The notes beneath the pieces are model-generated. The model did no database searches. It was not told the DNA's origin and saw only the letters and a list, made by a program, of their open reading frames with translations. Source: Saccoglossus kowalevskii (lineage: Eukaryota > Hemichordata > Enteropneusta > Harrimaniidae). Taken from it: a stretch of 14,903 nt of DNA. Of the stretch, positions 1 to 8,257 are shown piece by piece. The position numbers and the translations under genes are program-made. Numbering within the stretch: the stretch's first letter is position 1; each line of letters begins with the position of its first letter. The DNA lies in assembly GCF_000003605.2 (NCBI RefSeq), contig NW_003155260.1, forward strand, positions 247,492 to 262,394. Reading direction: 5' to 3'.

Positions 1-451
1 TAATAACATGGTTATCCTGGGACAGCTTAACTAGCCATATTATGTTATTATGCAGGTAATATCATGGTTATCCGGGGACAGCTTAAAACCATATTATGTT
101 ATTATGCAGGTAATATCATGGTTATCCGGGGATAGCTTAAAACCATATTATAACCATATATGTGTAATAACATGGTTACCCGGGGCAGCTTAACTAGCCG
201 TATTATGTTATTTTGTGGGTAATAAATAACATGGTTAACCTCAGTACAGCTTAACTAGCCATATTATGTTATTTTGTGGGTAATAACATGTTTAACCTCA
301 GGATAGCTTAACTAGCCATATTATGTTATTTTGTGGGTAATAACATGTTTAACCTCAGGATAGCTTAACTAGCCATATTATGTTATTTTGTGGGTAATAA
401 CATGGTTAACCTCAGTACAGCTTAACTAGCTATATTATGTTATTTTGTGGG
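1..451. repeat. Higher-order repeat unit, copy 1 (eight monomers)
   Basis: Monomer lengths run 56, 54, 54, 55, 61, 57, 57, 57, giving 451 bp. The same order of subtypes and lengths recurs in 452-902. Diagnostic members are the third monomer, which ends in ATAACCATATATGTG instead of the usual tail, and the fifth, with the TAATAAATAAC start. Whether another copy lies to the left cannot be seen. Confidence 0.93.
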
Positions 452-902
452 TAATAACATGGTTATCCGGGGACAGCTTAACTAGCCATATTATGTTATT
501 ATGCAGGTAATATCATGGTTATCCAGGGACAGCTTAAAACCATATTATGTTATTATGCGGGTAATATCATGGTTATCCGGGGACAGCTTAAAACCATATT
601 ATAACCATATATGTGTAATAACATGGTTACCCGGGGCAGCTTAACTAGCCGTATTATGTTATTTTGTGGGTAATAAATAACATGGTTAACCTCAGTACAG
701 CTTAACTAGCCATATTATGTTATTTTGTGGGTAATAACATGTTTAACCTCAGGATAGCTTAACTAGCCATATTATGTTATTTTGTGGGTAATAACATGTT
801 TAACCTCAGGATAGCTTAACTAGCCGTATTATGTTATTTTGTGGGTAATAACATGGTTAACCTCAGTACAGCTTAACTAGCCATATTATGTTATTTTGTG
901 GG
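452..902. repeat. Higher-order repeat unit, copy 2 (eight monomers)
   Basis: This is a base-for-base counterpart of 1-451 at an offset of exactly 451. By eye I count six substitutions and no indels: one each in monomers 1, 3, 7 and 8 and two in monomer 2. That is about 98.7% identity. Neighbouring monomers within a unit differ far more than this. The pattern shows that a block of eight monomers was copied as a whole, recently compared with the age of the monomers. Confidence 0.93.
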
Positions 903-1177
903 TAATAACATGGTTAACCTCAGGACAGCTTAACTAGCTATATTATGTTATTTTGTGGGTAATAACATGGTTAACCTCAGTACAGCTTAACTAGCCATAT
1001 TATGTTATTATGTGGGTATTATCATGGTTACCCGGGGACAGCTTAAAATCATATTATGTCATTGTGTAAGTAATAACATGGTTACCATGTGGACAGCGTA
1101 ACTAGCCAAATTATGTAATTGTGTGGGTAAAAACACGGTTAACCTGTGGACAGCTAAACTAGATATATTTTGTTACC

Positions 1178-1789
1178 AAAAATAAGTTGTGTTTGGGTTT
1201 TTTTAAATGTTTTACTGTTTTACGTGAATAACTATCGGCTAGTTTCAGAAACAAGTAATGTGATTGATTTTTTTGTACTGAAACTAGTGCCTCTGCTGAA
1301 CCGAAATACATATCCAACAAATAATTATGAGTAACTAATATATATAACTAATAGCTAATATATAACTGTAGTGGTCCAACTTTACCTTTAACGATCATGT
1401 ATATATAGATGTATCGTATATGTATATTAGTCTATTAAAAAGTTCGTTATGTCTCGTCGCAAGTGTAATCAAACTGATATCTCAGACTTTGTTTTATAGC
1501 TATCGCATCTCATATTTTTTTATTCAGCACTCAGTACATTTTATAATTCTGAAATGAAAACATTTGATGGCATTAGTGAATACATTATACGCTAATCCAC
1601 AAATAGGTCTTCGTATCAGTATCACCTTTCATTTATCAGGCTCTCTCATTGCTGACACTCCACTCCAGCTACCGTTTAGTTATCACAGCGCCATGAACGC
1701 TGGTATGTATTTTACACTCAACACTGCTAGTACGATGTGCTGAATTTTTAAATTCTAACGCACTTGTCACGAGTAGTTTGTATGACACT
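1178..1789. other. AT-rich intergenic stretch, nothing recognisable
   Basis: This flanks the satellite. It contains TA-rich runs (about 1330-1440) and short homopolymers. I find no splice-bounded open frame, RNA gene or clear repeat. Confidence 0.6.
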
Positions 1790-2054
1790 TTTTTGAAAAC
1801 AATGTGTGCGCAATCGTGAAGAAGTGTCAGAAGCGGCGCCGCGAAATTTTGCATGAGGGGCGAGATCTGCTCACCAACCTCGACCTTAGAAGTCCGGGGC
1901 ATGCTCCCCTTACAATTTTTAAAATCTAGACTCACTGAAACGCTATTTTCTGCATTTTGAAGGACACATTTTGATGGCACAAAGAGTTTCAGCTTGATTT
2001 TGAACATTTGAATAACATATTTTTCGAGTGTCCCCCCCTGTACCGCCGCCACTG
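1790..2054 (-). mobile_element. Worn hAT-like non-autonomous DNA transposon fragment
   Basis: Read on the minus strand from 2054, the sequence starts CAGTGGCGGCGGTACAG and then has seven G. This closely resembles the CAGTGGCGGATCCAGGGG terminal inverted repeat known from hAT-type elements of aquatic animals. Further in comes GGGGAGCATGCCCCGG (about 1898-1913 on the plus strand in reverse), then CATGCAAAATTTCGCGGCGCCGC, a layout I know from miniature elements of this kind. No matching second terminus or target duplication is visible, so the left limit is approximate. A 127-codon minus-strand open frame (1669-2052) lies across it, is not transposase-like, and is most likely accidental. The family assignment is from memory of the motif. 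Confidence 0.42.
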
Positions 2055-3443
2055 AGGGTACAAACTTGCAAGGCGACTGTTGTCTGTTGCGCAGAACACA
2101 TCATACAACGAACACTGATGGATACGTGGCACTATCGACGGTTGAGTTGATATGTGGTTAGAACCAGTGAGCACGTGGCATCTACGCTATACCATGAATC
2201 CAAAAAGATTCAGCACCGAACACAGAATCCTAAGAGCTCATTGTCTTTTAATGACGTCATTCATTGGCGTTCAGTGCCCATGGGAATGCGACAAATTCTA
2301 CCTAGTATTGATAAACTGGTCACCGTGATTGGCAGGGGAATCGGGACCGTCCATTTGCTAGAATGATGAGAGTTGTACCGAGGACAACAACCCATATTAC
2401 TTCTATGCAGTATGTAAACACCAATGATCTTTCTTTGGGAAACGTTTCTCAACAGAATCAAACTCTAAATAAAAGTGTAAGACTTGTGTTAGAATTATGT
2501 CCAAGAACTCAATGTCATACATTCATATACATACAGTGAGGCGTAATATAACATGCACTGGCATGGTGTCATATCTAATTCGCGTCTCACGTTGGGAGGA
2601 ATTGGTCCCGGATGCAAATGCGAAGCAAATAGGTAAGAGAGATTCAACGATTGTATGAGCCGTAATACAAAGTGAGTGACTATGAAACAATCTTAATCTA
2701 AAGCATTTCTTGTAAACCAGTCGGAATATCTTGATTTCAGGATGTTTATTTAATTTCATTTCATTTATTTGCTCATTATGATATAAATAATGTAGAATGC
2801 CACGTTTACGTCACATAGCAATCCTCCAAATGTTGACCGACATTTATTTCAAAATGATACTGCACCAATAAGAGGATGTATGGAAATGAGGGCCACCCTA
2901 ATGATTTGTATTCGATATTCCAGAGAGCAGACAAACTTAATGATCCCGACGAGACAGTTTGGATAATGAACACTCAATAGTGATGTGCAAGTCCCTATTA
3001 AAACTACGCAATGAACACACTCACCAGTTGTGAGTCACGTACATTGCACTCCAGTGGCACATTCCAAGCATATATAATTTCTATGTTAACTTCACAATTC
3101 TAGAGACGGGACACAAACATAAGCTTGAGATAACAACGGTATGCGGCCAATGTAGCACATGTGTAAATAGTTTCATTGACGGAAGTAACGTCGCATCTCA
3201 CGACAACGAAAGGGGGGTCAGTAACCATCTTTATGTGTTGCTACCTGCTGTTGCACATCTGCATTGTACCCAACTTGGGCCTCTATCGCTCGACAGTTCT
3301 ATATAATGATTGCAACTCTCAGTGTCAACAATCTTTCTAATCATCTAGTTGATCATCTGATCATCGTCAGCGTATTTTAAAAATGAAAATATATAATTGG
3401 TGAAAGTTACATTATATTTTGGGTACGAGTGACAGTGCTTACA
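2055..3443. other. Intergenic stretch without a recognisable gene
   Basis: Several 60-80-codon open frames exist here on both strands, but none has a good start context, splice sites in phase or a recognisable domain. A perfect CRE palindrome at 2251-2260 with nearby ATTGG boxes is listed separately. The rest is AT-rich without visible repeats. Confidence 0.5.
2251..2335. promoter_or_regulatory. CRE palindrome with neighbouring ATTGG (CCAAT) boxes
   Basis: ATGACGTCAT (2251-2260) is a perfect 10-bp palindrome containing the CREB/ATF site TGACGTCA. ATTGG follows a few bases later, and a second GATTGGC lies near 2328-2334. CRE plus CCAAT boxes is a familiar promoter arrangement in animals. No transcript or exon can be attached to it, and such short motifs arise by chance. 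Confidence 0.2.
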
Positions 3444-3710
3444 GAGTTTGTTTCTTCAGATAGATATAATCACTGAATTATTTGGCACATCAAATAAAAC
3501 TTGTACGTATCATATTGCATTGTGGGAGAATCCCAAATGCTTATGTACAGATAAAGTTGTATTTTCCATGTGGGTCGCAAAAATGTAATTTAAGAAATAG
3601 AAATCATTGCGCTGGATTATTGAGAAGAAGAAATTTGTTTGCGGCTGCTCACACATACATTCAAACGAACAAACAATTACAGAGACCAGTCACAATCTTT
3701 TTATAGTCAT
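3444..3710 (+). repeat. Diverged repeat pair, copy A
   Basis: It starts GAGTTTGTTTCTTCAGAT and contains ATTGCATTGTGGGAGAA followed by CCCAAA. Later it has AAGAAGAAATTTGTTTG, then ACAAACAATTAC and TTTTTATAGTC. The same blocks occur in the same order and orientation in 3933-4238. The similarity is strong in the first 100 bases (16 of the first 17 match) and patchier afterwards, with indels. The 74-codon open frame at 3482-3706 is part of this repeat and is not a gene. Confidence 0.8.
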
Positions 3711-3932
3711 TTGTCGTAAAAAGTAAAGTAAAAAAAGTATCAATACGACGTAGGAAGAATTACGACTTTAACAATCCAACATTCTTCATCCATGTACTAA
3801 ATTGAGTTGCTTCTCATTCTGTAATTAAGTCTAAGCCTTAAAGAAAAGAAAATAAACACTCGAATAATGCCAAGCATCCGCGAAAAAATATGAATGCAGC
3901 AGACACGTTTACAGCTTGATATTGCTTCAACC
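3711..3932. other. Spacer between the two repeat copies
   Basis: This is an A-rich spacer with no counterpart elsewhere in the window and no features seen. Confidence 0.5.
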
Positions 3933-4238
3933 GAGTTCGTTTCTTCAGATATATATTTACTGAACTAATTGGACACTTCAAAACAAGTATGTATCTTATT
4001 GCATTGTGGGAGAAACCCAAACACATTATGCATAAAGAAAGTGAAATTACCTGTTTGGCTAGCAGAGAAGCATGCTGGGAAATTGTGATCTCGTCACCCT
4101 GGATACCTATTTAAATCTTTGTGATGAATGATTTAGGAAGAAAGTTTGTTTATGGCTGATAGACATTCAAGCGTCGTTTATTTATCTTACTAATCGCCCC
4201 AGCCGACAAACAAACAATTACATTTTTGTATAGTCTAC
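3933..4238 (+). repeat. Diverged repeat pair, copy B
   Basis: This is the direct-repeat partner of 3444-3710, starting 489 bp further on. Shared blocks are GAGTTCGTTTCTTCAGAT, CTTATTGCATTGTGGGAGAA with CCCAAA, GAAGAAAGTTTGTTT, ACAAACAAACAATTAC, and TTTTGTATAGTC. It is about 40 bp longer than copy A, with an extra AGCATGCTGGGAAATTGTG block. The pair may be two members of a dispersed family or an old local duplication; the window does not decide this. Confidence 0.8.
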
Positions 4239-4726
4239 AGGTGATATCCGCTATGTCCTGTTGTTTTAGTGGCGGCAATATTTAGCGGTATTCGATCCAC
4301 ACCACTCTATGTATTTTGACCCCGTGTTATTTTTCACATATGGCGCAACTACAACTGGGGAGATAACACCCATCTTTATGCAACCTAACCAGTGTTCAAG
4401 TCGTCACTCACACACTTACGTAATCATATTAATATTGACAGCGAAATTAAACTATTCCGACTCGCGATAACTTGTTTTCTTCAAAGAACCAATGTTAAAA
4501 GAAGAGTCGGTGAGATGACGTCTTGTTTACTTTAGAACGTTCTATGATATGAGTATTGCGACAAAGAAAGTCATTTGATATCTAACAGTAATCCTCACAT
4601 TAAATAATTTCACGACAACACGTCCCAGAGTGCACGCACTGTGCTCCCCGGGCCGTCACAGATGTCCGCTGCTCTCATAGTAAGCGCTGGCAGCGCTGCT
4701 ACTTTTCACGCTTATGTTCTCTTTCG
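4239..4726. other. Intergenic stretch with a GC-richer patch next to the minisatellite
   Basis: Most is AT-rich. Positions 4620-4705 are clearly richer in GC (CCCCGGGCC, several CpG). They include AGCGCT (4683-4688), GGC, AGCGCT (4692-4697), a near-perfect 15-bp palindrome. No gene is seen. Confidence 0.5.
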
Positions 4727-4942
4727 GTCAGTATCGTGATTGTCATTTCGGTAAGTATCGTGATTGTCATTTCGGTCAGTATCGTGATTGTCATTTCGGT
4801 CAGTATCGTGATTGTCATTTCGGTCAGTATCGTGATTGTCATTTCGGTCAGTATCGTGATTGTCATGCGGGTCAGTATCGTGATTGTCATTTCGGTCAGT
4901 ATCGTGATTGTCATGCGGGTCAGTATCGTGATTGTCATGCGG
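4727..4942. repeat. 24-bp minisatellite, nine exact-length copies
   Basis: The unit is GTCAGTATCGTGATTGTCAT plus TTCG or GCGG. Copies start at 4727, 4751, 4775, 4799, 4823, 4847, 4871, 4895 and 4919, all 24 bp. Copy 2 has GTA for GTC. Copies 6, 8 and 9 end in GCGG and the others in TTCG. A partial unit tail (CTTTCG) precedes the first copy. Because 24 is divisible by three and only one frame per strand has a stop, four of six frames are open through the whole array (for example the octapeptide QYRDCHFG). These are artefacts: the TTCG/GCGG variation changes amino acids in every open frame and no splice or promoter signals frame it. Confidence 0.97.
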
Positions 4943-6507
4943 GTTCAGTTGCACATATGATAAAGATTTGCTGTAATGTTTGAAATATTAATATTTTCTC
5001 GTGATGCTTCGATAACATATCAACATTGCTCCTCGTAATACCCCCCCCCCTACGTTATCTCCGATATTAGAAGTGAATAACCTCTTAACATCCGCAATGA
5101 ATATTAATACAGCAGACATTATTAAAATTATGGGATGGTTTTTACAAAGGTGTATTCATGTGGGTGGATATCTGAACTCCACTTTAATCACTTACATTGC
5201 ACATATAGGTCACGTGGTCAATGACGTATGATGTAAAAGTTTTATTCTAGTATAACACATAAATAGTTCATCACATTGAATACACCGATAGTTAGAAGTA
5301 ACAAACAATACATGTTGTATTATCACTTGAGAGTAATTGATGCCGCACATCCTGTCTGTAGTGGTATCTTGGCTGCAGGTTTTCTTTTGTAACGGTTCGT
5401 GCAATAAGAGAATGAAATTGCATCAGTATATTGATTACTTGCCGATGCGTCAATAAACGTTTGTCAGTTTTGTGCATGCGACTAAGTCCGTTCTGATAGT
5501 GTTCACAATTTATACAGTATACGTCCCTCTGCGTTGCAAATCATTTTCACTATCTTCTCATTGGCGTCGACGACGAATAATATCATGTCGGATAATCTCG
5601 CGATAAAAAGGTGTACATGCAGGTGGTTAAGGAGGTTGAAAATGTTATTCTATGTTCACGGATGGGTGACATCTCCGCTGCCCAACGGTATCTGTAATCG
5701 TGCTTCGGATAACATCATCAACTGTCTACCGAGACGACAATTCGAATACACTGCGACAATGTACTGTCTGTATCCCGCCTGAGTTTGCAACCTATATTGC
5801 ATATCGAGAGATGCGCTCGCGTAACAATTTAAAACTGACGCAAAATGTGATCGTAATATTAGAAGAGGTGTTGCACTATTACGGCAGAACTAGTCACACT
5901 TCGTGTGCCGTATGTTGACTCGTGGTGTTAACGCTTGTTGTAGACATGCTAGTTTAGGTTCAGTAATGAATACATATTATTCACATTCCATATCTGCAAC
6001 ATGATTTATGTATCTAATTTACCGAGATTCACGTAAATTTAGCGGGAAAAAACTACTTCTGGAGCTATTTGTGATTTAAGATTATTTACTCCCAAAGCAT
6101 TCAACGAAGATATTAGCACCTCCGGATCTTTTCAATTGCTTTTAAATATTTTGCTTTGATTTTTCGACTAAGGTTTTTGAATCGTGTTCAAATCAAACGG
6201 GCACGGATTCACCATTGTTCCGATTAACTGCGGTCCCACTCATTCACTAGGTGCTACGCATGTGAAATTGACACTGAAGTTGACATGGTAGCCTAGCGAC
6301 AGAATATCTGTAACCCGTCAGTAAAATAATTTGGGAGGAAATTGGTTTAAAGACGCTGAACTAAATAGAACCTTAGAATATTTAGCAATCTATATGGACA
6401 TTATACGAGAGATGTAGTACATAACAAATCACGCCATGACACAGTCCCCGTTAATGAATAGTGTACAAAACCCAAATAAGTCAGTCATTTTGAATCAGCA
6501 CTTAATA
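4943..6507. other. Intergenic stretch, no gene recognised
   Basis: It holds a run of ten C (5041-5050) and a small hairpin CACAC-TTC-GTGTG (5895-5907), nested in a TACGGCA/TGCCGTA pair (5880-5886 and 5906-5912). Two overlapping plus-strand open frames of 72-82 codons (5534-5918) lack exon boundaries and recognisable content. Confidence 0.5.
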
Positions 6508-6548
6508 TCAATATGTGACACAGTGCATGTCAATATGTGACACAATGT
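6508..6548 (+). repeat. 22-bp tandem duplication
   Basis: TCAATATGTGACACAGTG, then CATG, then TCAATATGTGACACAATG: two copies at a period of 22 with one substitution in the shared 18 bases. A small replication-slippage type duplication. Confidence 0.85.
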
Positions 6549-6619
6549 AGTATGTAGGTTTAGAGTTTGACTGCAATCGGTCAAGGCATGTCAATCGCTG
6601 AATCGGGGACAACATTCGT

Positions 6620-6815
6620 TAAAACTAAATGGCCCTCAGTCGGCGGCCATTTTGAATTCGATGTCAACAAAAATGACGTGCATCAAGGTCCCATAATGTT
6701 CAATGTACCAAGATTGACCAGGCTCCGAAATTGCAGAAATGGCAGATTGTGATGATTTTCATTTAGGCGGACGGACGAACGTACACAAGTTCGCTTTCGG
6801 ACTTATTCCGAACAG
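6620..6815 (+). repeat. Fragment of a dispersed invertebrate repeat (GGACGGACG type)
   Basis: CGGCGGCCATTTTGAATT (6641-6658) is followed by about 100 bp, then AGGCGGACGGACGAACG (about 6764-6780) and TTCGGA-CTTAT-TCCGAA (6796-6812). A closing hairpin-like segment with TATTCCG after GGACGGACG is typical, as I remember it, of abundant dispersed repeats in mollusc and other lophotrochozoan genomes. Boundaries are approximate and no family name can be given. The short plus-strand open frame 6567-6752 lies in it and is not considered a gene. Confidence 0.4.
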
Positions 6816-7723
6816 GGTAAAATAAGTTAGCGTATTAGATGTAGTTTCTCATTTGGGCATGTTATTGAATGTTGTCGACACTAAGGAGTTTACATTAAAA
6901 TGCCGACCGGAATTACAACACAACTAATTGAACAAAAATGCAAGTTATCAATCAACCATTATTTTGGCCGAAACGTTCTAGCCAAATGCATTGTATATTA
7001 TTAGTAATGCGTGTACATACGCAAGATATAGCGGGAAATGATGTCTCGATATAACTGACATTCCTACGTATTTGACAGGCAAACTTAAAGGTCTCAGTAT
7101 GGGTTGTGTCAACACATGACCTATACTCTAGTGTTAGAGGATTGCTCATCATTACCCATCCGATAAGGTCAGTCAGGTATATAGGTATTTAATTGAATTT
7201 GATGATTTACTAAAACAACTGTTTAATGATACGGCCGCTGGTAAATCAATACAAAATGGCAATATTATTTGTGCTGTATGTAGGCTGGTGGAAATAATTA
7301 CACAACTCGGCTGTCGTCGACTAAAGCATATAAATGACGCCCCAGGACATTCAATTTTAATCAGAGACGCCAGAAAAATCTCATAATATTCATGGTAATT
7401 TGAGTTGAGCGGCTTGTCTGTTGTGGAAACACACGCGGCACATTACCGTGGCATCTTTATAAGCTAGTTTTGAAATTTAACACCGTTCTTTACACACGAT
7501 AAATGAACTACATTCATTATTTTCTATTAACGCTCATTTTGAAAATAATACCGCGATCAGAAATGAACAATCTACTGTCGTTTATTGCTAAATGGTCCGA
7601 AGTTTCTTCCATATTCAGGGAAATAGAAAAACTATCCGGGATTTTAAAATGCAGGTTATGATATTTCGTTAAATGAAAAAGGCGAATACAAATATGCCAG
7701 GATTTCTTAATTTAACCTAAGCG
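6816..7723. other. Intergenic stretch, no gene recognised
   Basis: This is AT-rich DNA with no long open frame, no splice-bounded coding segment and no visible repeats. A 66-codon minus-strand open frame (6952-7152) has no supporting features. Confidence 0.5.
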
Positions 7724-7978
7724 TTAATATTCGAAAATTGGTGTGTGTAACAGCAGTCCATTTAATTGATATAAACTACTGGTCGTTGGTCTGTGTTGGA
7801 ATTTGTGGCGTTCTATCACGAAATGTTGATATTTGGCGTCACATTGTGCATATATATTTCCAGTAAGAGTTTCCTGTGACACCCCTTCCAACGTGACGAC
7901 GACGGCGTCTTGATTACGCAAAACCGTAGATACAAAATAAACAAGAACCACAACACGTACGATCCAAAAAACGCCCAT
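7724..7978 (-). CDS. Weak candidate: 84-residue ORF with signal-peptide-like N-terminus
   Basis: A minus-strand ATG at 7978 opens an 84-codon frame ending at 7724-7726. The start MGVFWIVR is followed by the hydrophobic run VVVLVYFVSTVL and then a polar segment, which looks like a signal peptide or membrane anchor. The remainder has a single cysteine and no domain I recognise. It lies a few hundred bases downstream of the three-exon gene on the same strand. The start context (CTC before ATG, G after) is mediocre and AT-rich intergenic DNA yields hydrophobic ORFs by chance. It could also be a first exon, but no good in-phase donor stands out. Confidence 0.17.
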   Translation of the reverse strand: MGVFWIVRVVVLVYFVSTVLRNQDAVVVTLEGVSQETLTGNIYAQCDAKYQHFVIERHKFQHRPTTSSLYQLNGLLLHTPIFEY

Positions 7979-8152
7979 GAGTAATCTGTGTTGTTTTGGA
8001 CCTGCTTTTTAATTGGGCAACATGTAAAAAAATTATAACCGATTGATGCGCCGGATAATCGTTACAATAGATAACAGTTTAATATCGCATTCGCTTATTA
8101 TGTTTATCACAACATTCCAATTAATAAACAATTGGTTTGTGTGAATAGCTCG

Positions 8153-8158
8153 TTTAAT
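8153..8158 (-). terminator. Possible polyadenylation signal (ATTAAA) of the three-exon gene
   Basis: The minus strand reads ATTAAA about 100 bases beyond the stop codon at 8258-8260. This is the commonest variant of AATAAA in animals. A second ATTAAA lies at 8078-8083. No cleavage site can be located from sequence alone. Confidence 0.3.
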
Positions 8159-8257
8159 CCATGCTTTCAAACTCTAGTATACACGGCAACTAAAAATAGC
8201 TTTGAGTGTTCTAATCTAGTTGGTCACAGTGCCCCTGTGGCCTGTGGCGTAGATTGA

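Larger units (their letters stand above)
1..1177. repeat. Tandem satellite array, ~57-bp monomer, about 21 copies
   Basis: Monomers begin with TAATAACATGG or TAATATCATGG and end near TATGTTATTTTGTGGG. Read from the sequence they start at 1, 57, 111, 165, 220, 281, 338, 395, 452, 508, 562, 616, 671, 732, 789, 846, 903, 960, 1017, 1071 and 1128, with lengths of 54-61 bp. Several subtypes differ in the middle: CCGGGGACAG, CCTCAGTACAG and CCTCAGGATAG. Some lack CTAG before CCATATT, and the monomers at 220 and 671 carry an extra TAAA near their start. The last three (1017-1177) are clearly more diverged, as expected at an array edge. The array is cut by the window start, so its total length is unknown. 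There are no long open frames and no sign of coding. Confidence 0.97.

Noticed and set aside
1669-2052. 127-codon minus-strand open frame
   Set aside because: It lies across the hAT-like fragment, has no domain, and its first residues are translated transposon terminus. No splice or promoter support.
2523-2759. 78-codon minus-strand open frame
   Set aside because: No start context, splice sites or recognisable content.
3482-3706. 74-codon plus-strand open frame
   Set aside because: It lies inside repeat copy A. The homologous copy B does not keep the frame.
4275-4295. TATTCGATCCACACC resembling a tRNA B box
   Set aside because: No cloverleaf arms or A box at the right distance on either strand.
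4699-4983. Octapeptide-repeat proteins in four frames
   Set aside because: All come from the 24-bp minisatellite, whose period is divisible by three. Unit variants change amino acids in every open frame.
5534-5918. Two overlapping plus-strand open frames
   Set aside because: No recognisable domain, no in-phase splice sites, and overlapping in different frames. Consistent with chance.
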